From the NCBI GenBank assembly GCA_023055355.1, contig JALJCS010000001.1:75557381-75621380 (forward strand): 64,000 nt of DNA, written 5' to 3'. Position numbers and translations under genes: made by a program. The DNA comes from Agelaius tricolor (lineage: Eukaryota > Chordata > Aves > Passeriformes > Icteridae). Below the pieces are notes generated by a model. It was not told the origin of the DNA, made no database searches, and worked only from the letters and a program-made list of their open reading frames with translations. Position 1 is the first letter of the stretch; each line of letters starts with the position of its first letter. Of this stretch, positions 50,070 through 62,997 are shown in pieces.

Positions 50070-50555
50070 ATGAATCCTGCACTCCAGCCACACCAGTGTT
50101 GGTGTGGAAGCAATAGCTTCCAAGATGTAGCCTACATGGACACTAGGAGACACGTTTCCATGTTCTCTCAGTTGTTTCTTCCACATGAGCAGTTGAAATG
50201 GCAGAGCTCTAACTCAGTGGGGACCCAGCTCTACCCCTACACCAATCTGCTCACCTGTCTGCCAGGTACCACCCACTGCACCCATCCAAACCCATCTCCT
50301 CTATTTACTGTACATTCACCTATTGCATGTTTCACTTCAGCAAGCTTTTCATTGACAGAGGCTTTTTGCCTCCTGATGCTGGTCCCACATTCTCAGGGAG
50401 GAGAACAGCCCTTGAAAACAGCTGGTTTCTGGCAGAAGTTGGAAAGCCAAGATGTTTCTGCACTCAAGTACTTATCTGAAGGATCTGTCTGCAGCTCCAC
50501 TAAATGCCTCAGCCTTGACAGACCTGGCAACTGCTGCTGTTGTGCACCACTTTAG
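50070..50555 (+). CDS. Longest ATG open frame (161 codons), function unknown, may be spurious
   Basis: Begins with ATG (G at -3) and runs 161 codons to TAG at 50553-50555. The product starts MNPALQPHQCWCGSNSFQDV and ends RPGNCCCCAPL. It is rich in Ser, Cys, Pro, His and Leu, with no transmembrane segment, signal peptide or domain I recognise. The block is more G+C-rich than its flanks, which lengthens chance frames. A perfect 8-bp inverted repeat (CCACACCA, loop GTGT, TGGTGTGG; 50088-50107) lies near its 5' end. It could be an unannotated small protein, part of an old element, or chance. Confidence 0.15.
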   Translation: MNPALQPHQCWCGSNSFQDVAYMDTRRHVSMFSQLFLPHEQLKWQSSNSVGTQLYPYTNLLTCLPGTTHCTHPNPSPLFTVHSPIACFTSASFSLTEAFCLLMLVPHSQGGEQPLKTAGFWQKLESQDVSALKYLSEGSVCSSTKCLSLDRPGNCCCCAPL

Positions 50556-53500
50556 CGGGCTGGAAACTTCTGCACCACACTAAGCAGAGCTGTGTACCAG
50601 TACTAGCTCTTCCCATCCTGCCAGCAAACTTATGTCGTGCTAGAGAGGTATGACATGGAATGAAGCTTTTAGTTTTGTGCTACCACAGGCATAAGAAACA
50701 GTAAAAATACAGATTAAAAACAAATAAAGAGAGAACAAAGTCTTGCTCAAGTATATAGAATTATAAGGATTTATAGAATTTACAGAATTTATATGCAGAA
50801 TTTACGCACAGAATTTGTACAGAATTTACATGCATAGGCAGATTTTACAGTTTCAAGTCAGCTATAGTTTATTAGTGTATTTTCATTTATCCAGTGAATC
50901 ACATCCTTTGTTATCTTAGCTGAGTTTGCCAGTGATAGAGAACAGAACTGTCACTGGTGATCTATCCATGAAATGTAACCACACTAAAATGGATTTGGGG
51001 TTTTTTTCTTGTGGTTTTTTTTTCTGTTGCACCTGTAGGTAGCCTCTCTCTCTTCATTATTGCTCTCAGAGCTCAATTTTAAAGAAAAAAAACTTTTTCC
51101 AGATGACTGAGAATGTCATTTAACTTTGGTTGTGGGTTTTTTTTTCCCCCAATCACCCTTCTTCGTGTATGAAGTTCAGAAGTTTAAGATGTGTTTGATT
51201 TCAGTACCAAATTAGGAATAAATTGAACCTCAGATTAAGAAAACATGCATGGTGAACAAGCAGTATACAATCTGACAGAATTTTTTCTCCAGGAGATATC
51301 TTCTCAAGCAGTCAGATTTTTAAGGGAATTTCAGTGCAAAACATACTTTTTGATAATGGTTAGAAGTAGTTTCAAAATTTTTCTGGCACATGTCATTCAT
51401 ATGTAAGATTTAGGAAATGTTCACCCCAATTTAACTCTTCAAAGTCTCAAAGCATACCCCAAGTTTAAACACGACAACACTGCAGGCATCACAAAGAAGC
51501 AAATCATAAGCAGGTTTAAAACACTAATTACATTGACTTAAAGGACTCTTGGGTTGAACTAAGGAATAAAAAGGTCAAGAGTAGTCTTAAGGGCTGCCCA
51601 GTAAAACAGCAGCAGGGGAGAGTGTGAATGACAAGTCGTGTGCTGCATTTTCTCACTACAATGAACAGTATGGATTATGAAATGACTTGAAAGGGAAAGC
51701 TCTTGCACCTCGAAGAAACACAGCCCTGACTTCTAGCAGGAAGAGCACCTACAGCCCAATCTGACCCCATCAGGTCAATGAACTGTTACTTGCATGAAGA
51801 AAAACACTAGAATAAATGAGACAATTGAGACAAGTGTTTGCTACTTAAAAGTTTTGGGAGGCCAGTGTGAAACAGAACACATAATTGATGTGGGAGAAAA
51901 TAAAAGTAAAATGCACCACATCCTTATCTTTCCCCCCATCTTCTTTCCTTCATCTCATTCCATTATTTATGACTGAGGGAGGGATGCCTTAGCTAGGAGG
52001 TTTCCTTGAGCCCATGAGGAGGAGAAGGGACATGAGTTCTAATGATTGAGACCATGTACAACAATTTCAATGTAATCAATGTCCTAGAAAATATTAGGAT
52101 AATGCCAACATTTTGTCACAGGAAGAAAGTATGAATTCCAAATGAAGACAGGGTCTTAGAAAGAAACCAGGCAGATACTCTTGAGAAAAACTCCCAGTAG
52201 GAGAGGAAGAATCCACTTCATAATGCGACACTGAATGCAAAGATGCACCAGGCTAAGGAAGAGAGAGAGAGCAGGAAGAATCTCAAGTTGCAGTGAAAAA
52301 GAAAACTCAAATACAGCAAACTTTCCAAGGTGAGGCCAGGCTTTGAAGAAAGAAGAAGGGGAAATAAAGGAAGAGAGAGGGAGAAGCATTACACTGCCAG
52401 ACCTTTGCACTCATTGTAGCCAAGATACTGGAACAGCTAAAAAGGAACTTTGGAGTCAGATATATTTTAAGTTTCTGTTTTCATATTTCATTTTTTGTTT
52501 CCAATTTTACAGTCAGGAATTCATCTCACTGTTTGCTAGGACACATTTCTTTCCTTCTTTAGTCTTTTCTTGTGTAAAGAATGGGCTGTTTTGGCACGAG
52601 GCATGCTATGGAGAAATAACCTGTGATGCTGGATTAACTCATGCTGGCCATTGTCCTTTACCATGTGATGAAGGAGAGCAATGGGTTTAGGGTGCAGAGT
52701 GTCTTGTGAAGTTCTTGCTAGACACAGCCCCCACATGGGCTCATAAAACCCAAGCTTCTCAGAAACCTAATTGAGCCAACAAGGAACTGGGTAAACTAAA
52801 AACTGTGTAAACTTGTATGTGAGTGAAAATGGGGCAGACTGCAAATCAGACATTAAACAAGCCTTTTTTTTTTTTTTTGACTCTCCCAAACCCTTTCAGA
52901 TGTCAGAACAAGTAAACAGTACGTGACAATTTTGTTTTATTGTTAATCCTGGTATCAGGGTCAACTTTACCTTACTTTTCTACCCTTCCTCCTTACTGCA
53001 ACTATTGCTTGAGGTGCCAAATGTGTCAGTTTTGGTTACTGTTTAAGGTAAACATGTGCAAAAGGTCACTTTTTTTTGCAGTAAAATAAATTTCAAATGT
53101 AGCCCTGCTCAAATAGATCTGGGAATTTTTATATTTTAACAGAAAAGAATTTGTTCTCCTTTGTGTTGGTGCCAGTGGCAGTTCTTATATGTAATACCAT
53201 TAACACTGGTAGCTGAAATTCCCCACAAGGAAATGATTCAAGACAGATGATAATAAAAAATGGAGAAAAAAAAATGGGATGTGGTTACAGCAGCAAAAAA
53301 TCTCACTTATTATGGTTATGTCTTCACTGCAGAGTTGCTCAGCTGGTGTCCCCAGTTTGGCAGCAACAAAGACTTCCAAAGCAACTGGAGTGATGCCTTG
53401 ATCTAAGCAAGACGAATTGCAGAGCTATAGATTAGTGTGTGTGTTAATTGTTCTTCTTCTTAGTCTGGTGAATGGCTCCCTTTGCAGGGAGGGTTCCAAT

Positions 53501-56309
53501 ATCCCTCTTATGCCTTACTACAGTTCCCTCTTTGCTTCACTCTGTTCTTGGGAAAACAACGTCTTCAGCACCACACCATGTCTCCATGGAAGCCCTATCC
53601 TACACTTGTGACTCAGACCTAGTTATTGCTATTCTCTTCATCATAATACACTATCATAAAGCTAAAATTATTGGTACAACAAAATATGAAAGTGTTAAAT
53701 TAGCAAGGACACATTAATCTTCCTTCACTGTAGACACTTATGGTGTGGAGTGTGATCCACAGGAACCATACTAGGTGTCACCATGACACTGAGATGAAGA
53801 TAACCTTAAGAACATCTGTTCATTGTCTACAAGGAGAGGGTAGCTGAGATGTAGACATTTACATCAGCTGAGATGGATCCTACTCCCAGGGACTAATCTC
53901 AGCTGGGAAAGAGCTATCACTTTTTTACTGCCTTGAGTTCAGATCACTGACTGTCAGAGTGAGCCCTGGATTGCAGAGTTAAATCAAACAGATTAGCTGA
54001 GGTCATGAGAGATGTAAAGCAGGGTGGACTGTAAGCATTTACTGAGTCAGACCCTGGTTACCTGCCCTTTCCAGCTGAGTCTTGTCACTGCTGGTGCGGG
54101 TGCCCCTTCACATCTGTTTTCAGTGTGTCTTACAACATTCTGCTCAATAATGAGCATCTGTCTCAATTTAAATGCTGTGTTTGTCCTAAGATTGATGTTT
54201 GCCATGAAGGTGGAAGGCTAGACCAGAGACAGTGGAATAAAAGGTGTGTACTTTTACAGAAAAGTGCCAGACAGTAGAAAAGGTCACCACTTGCAGCTAA
54301 CATTGGTGCAAACAGAGCTTTTTAGCTCTTTCCCACTATTGGTTAAACTAAACTGCCTGAATTCACACTGACTGGGCAATGAGAAAAGTACTTGCACAGG
54401 AAGGGATCTGTCTGAGCTAAGAAACAGCAAGTTTAGCTAAGATACTGAAGCTAAGAGTTAGCAAATGAATGCTGGGGTTTCTGGAGAACCCATGAGCTTC
54501 CATATAAGGCAGCTAAGGAATCCCCAGACAGGATTGTTTTCTTACTGGAGGACCCTTAGAAAATTATAAGATTCAAGCAAGGAGAAAACTAATATTAGAG
54601 TCTGATAAATGAGAGATTGATAAAATGAAGTAGAGAGGGACCGTGCTCTGTCATGATACTTGTAAACACCAAGTTTAAAGACATAAATATGTGAGAGATT
54701 TCTATCTCAAATGTAATTTTACATTGTGTTTATTCTGTCTAAAGGCTTCAGCAATGCAGACTGGATGTGCCTTGGAGACTTCATGTCAGAAACCACGCAG
54801 TTTGATTAGACTTGGAATCAGTAAGCCAAAGAGATGCTCATCAGTTCTTCACTGTATCCTTGCATTTTCAAGAAAAATACAAACATCGCCCAAGATAAAT
54901 TTTCTAAACACAGTTTTGGGGAAAGCAGTGGTTGCTATAGCTAACCATGATTACCATGATTATCCACCTGAATACCAGCCCACCAGTACAGATAACTAGT
55001 CTGAGCCTGGGAAATCACAAAATCAAAAGTTGTCCTCTTTGAGATTTCATCTGGCTGCATTTCAGGCTACTACAGAGAGTTTCATTTGTGTCACTCTATT
55101 TATATTCTCTATCACATACATGGATGCATAAACTGATCCATTTTAGAAACCCATGCACTGGATGTAAGCACCTTGTTTGTAAAGTTTGTTAACTGCGTGT
55201 CAGCTATAGGCAAATGACTTCAAAATCCAAGCAGCACCATAGACAAACTCACCAGAAAGTACCTTATCTCACATTTCAGCAACAAAAGCAAGACTATTTC
55301 ACTTCCCATTTTATGTGTGAGAAGACCCCAGATCATAAAAATCAAATAAGACTCAGGAAAAAAGCTGGGCTAATGAAAAACTCGTGTGAGAAATGAAGAA
55401 ACTTTGTAGGGCCAAGTACACATTGATTTCATAATTTAGATCCTGTGAGATGCTTTTCCATTAGTTGGCAAAACATTTCTCCAAGCTTTGCCTTGACTAG
55501 AAAGTGTTGGTTTTAACATGATAATAAGCTTAGCATCAGTTTTCAAATCCTTATCATATAATTAGAGCTGAAGTAATCAGAACAATATAGATTTTTTTAG
55601 TATCTTTTGGTTAGTTTACAATGCTCACCATGGTGTCAACTAAGTCAAATCTCGCGTATTTAAAGTTTTGGTTGTGTCATTGCCTGGAATTTTTTTTTTA
55701 CAAGCTGGGAATTGTATTTCCCCATGGATCCCCTGAAGGCTGATGACAGTGCTTTAGTCATTAATTTTTTGTGGGTTTGCATCCATTTTCTGAGTATGAT
55801 GAATTCCCAAAAATCTATGATGAGAAGATCTGTACAGAAACTGTTTTCTTATTCCCAAAGAGTTTGTTTAAGACCTTATTGATATGAAAATTTCTGGCTT
55901 CATGCACCGGAGAAATTTTTGATGATCTTCATTGTGACCTTGGTACTTGTAAAACCTTGTGAAAATTAATCATTGACATTCAGTTGCATTTTGGGGATTT
56001 AATTTCATTGACAGTTTCAAAACCACAGTAATATATGGTTGTCAATGTACTTTACCATGGTCTCTTGATGATTTAGTCAATTCTATTTTCACTATCAAAA
56101 GTAAGCCTGGACTATGGTTTTAAAGCTGGAGACATTATCATGATTAAATCTGAGGTTCTCCAACATCAATGAGCTGTAGATCCTCATAGATCCATTCACT
56201 GAAGCCCATAGCTCCAGTTTGATCTAGGACTGTTGTGGAGTTTTGTTTGGGGGTTTTGCTGTGGGTTTGGTTGGTTTATTTATTTATGTAAGAAAATAAA
56301 CCCAAACCC
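50556..56309. other. Unannotated intergenic or intronic DNA
   Basis: No recognised gene. Contains the AGAATTT-type repeat at 50755-50833, a T15 run at 52864-52878, a short GA tract near 52258-52271 and an inverted repeat at 53865-53905. A strong acceptor (TTTTTTTTTCTGTTGCACCT then GTAG, ending 51038) precedes 23 open codons to TGA, another cryptic terminal-exon-like signal. A hydrophobic, signal-peptide-like frame at 53417 starts with TTG, not ATG. Confidence 0.5.
50755..50833 (+). repeat. Degenerate AGAATTT tandem repeat
   Basis: AGAATT recurs at 50775, 50784, 50797, 50810 and 50821, plus a partial copy near 50757, each followed by a variable TAC/TAT/GTAC/ACATGC. Spacing is 9-13 bp. A small AT-rich minisatellite-like patch. 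Confidence 0.7.
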
Positions 56310-56445
56310 AGAATTTCTCTTTTTAGCTGGCAAACTGAAGCCTGGAGAGTTCAAATGGCTTTGGCAAAGCCAATGCACAGGTCAGGGCAGAACAAGACCA
56401 GCACTCAGGCTTGTATCCCACATTCTCATTGCCCTGGCAGATGTA
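56310..56445 (-). mobile_element. MIR/CORE-SINE-like element, antisense (diverged)
   Basis: TTTTTAGCTGGCAAACTGAAGCC, AGAGTTCAAATGGCTTTGGC (core: 'agagttaaatgacttgccc'), CAGGTCAGGGCAGAACAAGACC ('caggtcagtggcagaacaaggac') and CAGCACTCAGGCTTGTATCC follow, in order, the reverse complement of MIR-type SINEs. The copy is more worn than the one at 30.5 kb. It lies within a plus-strand frame of 87 codons that is therefore not a gene. Confidence 0.6.
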
Positions 56446-58637
56446 CAGACGTCTCAGTGCTTTTCAAAGTATGTGAGTACCACCAACTTTGTGTGATCAA
56501 TTCAGAAATGTGACCAATTGGCAAATGAACAAAATCTGAGATGTAACTGAGATAATTCAATAGACTAAGGAAACATAAGAAAATAGTTCAATGCTACAGT
56601 ATGGACAAGAGATGGAGAAGAAGTGAAACAAACTTTGATTTATTGAATTAAAATAACTCATTTAGATACAGCTTGACTGAATATTCTCCTAGAATACTTG
56701 CTTTGCCTAGTGTACATTTATTTTAGTATGGGCTTTTTAGCCTTCATTTATGGCTGTAGGGAGGAGCTAGGATTATCCTATATTCATTGAGGTTCTCAAC
56801 AATTGAATAAAGGATTCCAGTGGCACTCTACCTGACATTTTAAACATCAGAGCAGATACCCTTCAATTCCAGAGGTCTACAAGGCAGAGGCCTCTCCAGA
56901 ATTTTTTGTAACCACCTGCTGAAGTGCTGTGTTGGGCTTTTGAAGCTGAAGCCAAGACAGTAGTGCTGTTAACCTATTTTGTTAGCAGATCATGCTGCCT
57001 TCTTCTGTCAGAGGTGGCAATGCTCTGAGGATCATTCTTAAGGTCCTTACCTATTCTCCTCCCCATTGTGTGCTGTCAGTCAATGAAAGCAACAGAGAGA
57101 CACCTAAAATTACTCACCTAAGTAAGCATATGTAGAGATAAGGCAGAGCTGGGTCACATTTTCAAGACATCTTATACGTGTCTTAAAACTTGCCCTGCAT
57201 ATGTGTGTGCTCCTGCTCCTTCTGTCTTGACTTTTCCTGGATGTTGGCAGTGCTCTGTACATTAAGGGCCATGACTGCTTTAAGGGGTCACAGGAGAGTT
57301 CAGAAGCTTGTGGAGGATGTTTTACAAAAACAAAAACAACAACAAGAGAAGAATAATAGGAAAAGCAAGTTGTGCTGTTTAAACTTTGATTAAAAGCAGC
57401 AGCCCTTCATTCAAACCCCACAGGCTTTGCCCTTGCTGTACTCAGCATTCAGAAGGGTTTTATGAAGACAGAGGCGTGAAAGGACTCAAAGTTTTCAAAA
57501 GTCAAAATTTTTATTTCATCTAATTATCTGCCTAAACTTGAGTGGGGGTTAGGCTAGCAGTGAATGCAGATGGAGAGCACACCTGCAGAAAGAGGAGGCC
57601 CTGCTCTGTGAGTTGTCTTCATCCAGTCTACTACATCTGCTACCACAAGTGATCACGTGAGATTTCAAACTCAAATTTGGACCTCTTCAACATCATGGAT
57701 TTGGTTGTAAAATTAGTCTATAACCTAGCTTTAGATAAAAGTGACCAGTAGTGACCTGGGTGAATTTGCTCTAGTTACAATAAAATTTTATAGGTCTAAA
57801 TAAGATTTTTATAAAACTAGGGTAAAGGAAAAGGCAAGGTGAGCTGGATGCCAAACAGAAGGAAAATTTAATAAGTTGCTATTGCTTCTACTGCTTCTTT
57901 GGCTGTGCAAGTCCAATGTGATGAACTGAGTAGGATGGTAGGGCAGAAGGGCAAGAAAAAGGGGGTCAGGACACCAAAATTTCTCTGGTTTTGCACGGAA
58001 AAATGAGATATTGATGGCTGGCCCTTTCCATGTGGATGCTTTTTCAAGTTCATTTTGGTTGAATATTTAGATTTAATGAAAGGTGAAAGTCTGAGGTTAC
58101 CAGAACAGTTAGTGAACCTTCTGCCAATTAAAGGTTTTGCCCCAAAGACCACACCTTGCGATGGCTGAATTTCACTGCCACCCCTTCCAGAGTGTTTTCC
58201 CTCTGCTACCTTGTTATTGTAGTGATGGTGGCATTGTAAATTATAGTCCCAGCTGGATGAAGAACCCTTCTGAACTGATCCTAGTGCCGTTCCCTATAGT
58301 ATTGCTAATGATTACACAGCTGCCTTGTAGGCATTCTAGAGCATAGGCTCATGGGTCTGCCTCCAGCACAAGTTGCAATAAAGTTTATTTTCATTCAAAA
58401 CAATATATATTGGGATTATTGTCAGAGCAGCCCCAGAGGCTTGCAGAGGAGGTCTAGCAAGCATTGGTAAGAAAATTGGAAGCCTTGAGGTTATTAATGT
58501 TGCTAGAACCACAAGCTTAGTGGCCAGCAGAGGTATAATTTACCTATGCTAGCATCACACACTGGAGCAAGGCAATCAAGTAAGAGGTCAAGAGACTTTA
58601 ACACAACATAAGATAGATATATAGCCCTGAGCCTTTT
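56446..58637. other. Unannotated DNA
   Basis: No recognised gene. A frame at 57190-57393 looks like a basic coiled tail (VQKLVEDVLQKQKQQQEKNN) but begins with TTG; its first ATG is about 28 codons in. An AATAAAG with a T-rich follow-on at 58377 resembles a poly(A) site but has no convincing gene before it. Confidence 0.5.
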
Positions 58638-58725
58638 AGGCCAGATTCTCAGCTGCTGTAAATCAATGTAGCTTCATGGGAATCAGTGGACCTATGCAGT
58701 TTTCAATGCACTAAGAGTCTGGCCT
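58638..58725. mobile_element. Palindromic ancient amniote repeat (MITE-like)
   Basis: The ends form an imperfect inverted repeat: AGGCCAGATTCTCAGCTGCT at 58638 against the reverse complement of ...GCACTAAGAGTCTGGCCT at 58725, with partial pairing of the TGTAAATCAATGTAGCTTC interior. 'GGCCAGATTCTCAGCTGNTGTAAATCA...' is a phrase I associate with an old palindromic repeat common in turtles, crocodilians and birds. I do not assert a family name. About 88 bp, nonautonomous, no coding capacity. Confidence 0.6.
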
Positions 58726-61700
58726 ATACCCTTTATGGAAGTTATCCTAAGATTTGAAATGAATGCAGCAGCAAAACTCAATTTTTATTTTTGCTTTGTT
58801 TTTAAGCCAACACATGACATTTTTAGCTCAGCTATACATTGGTTTGGAGAGCAAGACTGAAGTTTAACACTTTTGGCAAGGACACATCTCAAAATGGTCA
58901 TGAAAGAGCTGATGAGATTCCATCCATATACATTAGCTAATAGAGAGAAAACATAAGTAGATGCAGAAGGAGCAGATATCTGGTTTTAACTGGTTAGTAA
59001 CTGAAGTTCAGGTAGCATACAGTCTTTTTGCTTGCAGCTGTGAGTTCCAGTCTATAAAACAGAAGTTCATGTTCCTATTTATAAAAACCAGCTTGACCAA
59101 AAATGTAACATCAGCTTTTGGATATTTAAGTGACATGAAAGTGTGCTTTGAATGCATGCCAGGGGATAGATTGAGAAAGCTGACAGAGATAGCAGGGAGT
59201 GTGAGGAAGACACAGACAAGTAAAATGCATGCACCATTGACTCACAAATACACAAGGGTTGGTCTTTCTTGGTAGATATAGATCCACGCCACAATTTTTG
59301 TTCCTGGATTGTAGTCCAAGTCTATGTGTCAGTGCAGTCCCAGAGCTGTTGGAGTTTCAGAGACCACAGAGGAGGTTGTGTCTAGTGTTTTTTCAGAATA
59401 ATTTGTGGGAACTCATAAATGTAAATCCTATGCTAACACTTGAATCTTTAACAGACACTTCAGCCTCCAGTCGTACTGCCTTCTGTTCTCAAGAAGTTCT
59501 TATATGTACTGATTTATCACAGTTACAGATAGTACCTGCCAAAGGAAGAAGCTTTTACTACTTTTCTCTGATGAAAAAATTGAGTGCAAAGAAATTGAAG
59601 AAGCATAAATATGTTTCTCAGCTGGGGAGATCACCCTGGTAAACAATCAGTTTAATTGTCCTACATATCTGTAGGGACTTGAGCTACTTAAGTGTCCTAC
59701 TTTTTTATGCTCTCTAGTTGTTATCCTTTGTTTAGACAAAGACCTGACTCCAGGTGGCCTCTGATGAGAAGCTTAGCTGCTGTCATTTGCATTAATATAT
59801 CAGTATTTTGACTCTTTGTATCTGTTGAAAATCTGAGTTTCATAACTGATCTGACAGTAACAGCCTTCAATAAATGTGCTTTTTCTTGGCCCTGGAGATT
59901 AATCAAGTCACATCTTCCAGGTCAATAAGATATTAAAAATTCGAGATACTATATTTCTTTCAAATAAGATACTAAAAAGCTGGGTCAGATGGGGATTTAA
60001 TAGATCAGACTTGAGAGGGCTCATAACATTTTGTCTGTTTCAAAGCTTGTGTTTGGGAAAAAATTTTAAGTTTAAAGTAAAATAAAATGGAAAGTGATAT
60101 ACCCTGTCTGCTGAGAGCAGACAAGAGAATAGGAGCTAACAAAAGTGAGTTACAGCTTTCTACACAACATTCTCTTTCTCCTTCCTTTACTTCCACTCTC
60201 TGTGAATTGGTTTATTCCCAGGTGTGCTTCCATACAGCTTTTCTGGCCAGCAAGAACCGGAATCCTCTCATGTCCCTTCTGTTTGCTTTCTTTGCATTTG
60301 CTCTCAGTAAATAGAAACAAGCAGGACCCTGACGAAGTCTGAGAGAGCTCCATCCCTTTCATCAAGTCAGGTTTGACTCTCCTCTCCTACCTGGCCACCC
60401 TCAGCACTGCTGGGGCTGCTCCCTCCCCAGCAGCAGCAGCAGCAGCAGTGCAGCCTCTCTGCTGCTGGCAGAGTTCACAAATCATCAGGCTCATTAACAC
60501 AAACTGAACTCAACTGTGACTCAAATTGATATACCAGAGAGTCAATTGCAGTTGCTGGGGAACCAAACACTCCAAGTGTTCTGTTGCCACCACTGCTGCT
60601 GGGGAGGAAACCTCTGGGCAGAGAGCTGGGGCAGAGAGCTGAAGAGCATGACTTCTTAGGTTACACCAAACTGGACCACCACAGAGTCTTTGGAAGTTCC
60701 TTCTGTCACTGTCTGGGTTGCCCTGGAACAGGGTTATAAAGCATGTGTGAGGCCAAGGAAATCTGTTCTTTCATGCTCCTTTACATGGTAACTGAAAACC
60801 AGCAGCTTTACTCAATCATCTCCTCAGAGTATTTGTGCTCTCTGGAATGGGAGCTGCCTTCCAGAAGCCAGTGCTGGTGACAACAGACCAACTGGCATGC
60901 TTGTAACCCTTTGTTTTTATGTGGGCAGCCTGCCAAGCTGATCAGAATCTAAATTTAACTATGCTGCTTCAGGTATTGTGAAAACAGTGTGTTTCTGGAC
61001 CACTGGATGCTGGGCAGTGAGCCACCCCAAGGACCAGGAGCCAGAACCTTGTCTGTTGGCATGTTCTATGGAAAGCATATAGCTGATTCTTTCTTGGCCA
61101 TTTATCTCCTGTTCCAAACAAGGGGCAGAAGTTTGAAGTGTTAACCCTTCCAGATATTTAGGAGGGGTGCTACACGCATGCATTGACTATTTCAGAATAA
61201 AAAGGCTGGCCCACTCTTCCTGTTAAAGGGTGCAAACCACTGGTCAGGATGCAAACCTTACCTGCACGACATATGAGGCTTTGTTTCTACTGATCTCAGT
61301 GAGTTTTTGCTTGTTGATACTTAAGAAGAACCTGACCCACAGTCCTCCAGAGCTGTGAGGATGGGATCAGATCCCTACACTATGTTACAAGCATCTCTTG
61401 ATGACTCCCAAAGCACTTGCAAATACAAAAGAGCATAAAATATGAGATGAATGGGAAGCTTGAGCAAAACAGAAATTGTAAACCTTTAGGCAGAATTTCT
61501 CTCTGGGGATTTCAGTCTCCTGTTACTCATAGGTGAAGATCACGTGGCCAGTGAGGATCACAGTGAGGACATGCCACAGCAAGATCAAAACATAAATGCA
61601 ATTCCTGTGTTATTTTAGCTAAACCAGGAACAAATCTGGCACCATTTGACTCTGGCCTTTCAGCTCTGAGACAGGGCAATAGCAGTGCTCATGCCAGCTG

Positions 61701-62997
61701 GCTATCTGCTCTGCAAGAGTCAACAAATTTCTTGACATGCAATGTCCTTATATCTCATTTGTTGATTGGAGCAGTGAAATATTTATGAACTGCCATCAGT
61801 GTCCAGCTTTTGAGTTTTGACCCAGTAAAGGATAAATATGGGACAATTTGCCTTTGGCCTTTCACTTTGGCCAGTGACCAGCTTTCTGTCTGTTTGTGGT
61901 TTCAACTGGATGGGGAAACAAACATCCCCTAGGTAAAACCCTTTCCATATCTATGACTTACTCCAGAAATAAATGATTTTAAAACCAAACACATCGAGTG
62001 AGAAACAAATCCCACACAGTTGTCCAATGGCCTTTGACCTCCTAATGGCTTGGTGCCATCTGGCTGCCAGCTGGCTACTTCACTACATGAGGAAATAAGT
62101 TTCTCACAGACAACGCTCCCTTCCACTTTTAGCCGTACCAAAAAAGAAAAAGCTAACCCACCTTTCCTATAGCACCCTTTCATTCCAGAAAAGGGAGAAA
62201 TGTGACACAGGTGGCTGCTGAACTTTCAACTCTGAGTGGCAAACTACCAACTAGCTACTGCTGGACTACACACTCCCACAGCAAAACAAAATGTTACTTG
62301 GGCAAATCATCGTACAAGTCTTCCACTTGAAAAGAAGTATTCAAAAATTGAGAGAGAACAAGTAAATAAAAGAAGAAATCAAGTATGGTGAGAGATATTG
62401 CAGACTTTTTGTATGTGTTATGCCATAAGTAGAGATGCATATTTTTAGCAAATATGCAAACAGCTAGACTTTATATACAGACTCTGCAAAAGGATTTCTG
62501 CTTTTTGCAAAAAGAGATGGGAAGAGAAGGATTTTTACTTTGAAGTGATTTCTGCCTGATTCAGCAGACATTTGCCTAGTTCATGGAAGCAGAGCAAATG
62601 TGTGTTGCCAGAAATGGTCACATAAGCTCCCTTGACCCTCCCAGCTGTCTACCAAAATCTGGGACCCATGAGATGAATTGGAATGCCTCTGAGAGCTGAA
62701 GGGAGGAGACCCTGGCTATAGTTCTCAGGCAGGTGGTGACAGGGGCTCCTGGGACTCCAGTGCTAGGCATGATAAGCTGGGCTAGGCAGGCAGCTGGATT
62801 GGAGGGTGATGTGCTGCTGCAGCTCCTTTCCTTCCACAGATTGGTGCTGCAATTATCCAACAGTCCCCATATCAACATGTGCACTCGTGGCTCATGAGAT
62901 AGGTCTGGCACAGGAAATGGATCTATATTAGCTCAAGAGCCATTGAACACCTTTATATTACTCATGTAATGATAAGGCTTCATCTAAATTTCATATT
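58726..62997. other. Unannotated DNA with small simple repeats
   Basis: No recognised gene. Frames at 59259-59642 (127 codons, +) and 62618-62911 (-) match nothing known. A minus-strand donor-like CAG/GTAAGG at 61262/61261 follows about 58 nt open in one frame after a weak acceptor. An 8-bp perfect inverted repeat (TGTCTGCT GAG AGCAGACA) is at 60105-60123. The 61.7-61.9 kb part looks single-copy. Confidence 0.5.
60428..60448 (+). repeat. (CAG)7 microsatellite
   Basis: Seven uninterrupted CAG triplets in a locally G+C-rich patch (60360-60480). Not inside a recognisable coding frame. Confidence 0.95.

Noticed and set aside
51039..51110. 23 open codons after a strong acceptor
   Set aside because: The acceptor comes from a poly(T) low-complexity tract, where such signals arise readily; no conservation or donor support.
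53417..53611. Frame with a signal-peptide-like start (LVCVLIVLLLSLVNG)
   Set aside because: It begins with TTG, not ATG, and an in-frame TGA lies just upstream, so no vertebrate start is available. No acceptor places it as an internal exon.
53894..53915. TAATCTCAGCTGG, matching the start of miR-216a
   Set aside because: Identity stops after about 13 bases, and the surrounding inverted repeat does not form the known precursor.
55260..55400. Possible third MIR-like remnant (TTCCCATTTTATGTGTGAGAAG)
   Set aside because: Only the first motif fits; the core and 3' motifs are missing.
57190..57393. Basic coiled-coil-like small protein
   Set aside because: Starts at TTG; the first ATG is far inside, there is no family match, and the Lys/Gln tail comes from an A-rich tract.
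58377..58400. AATAAAG poly(A)-like signal
   Set aside because: No coding exon or transcript-like structure precedes it.
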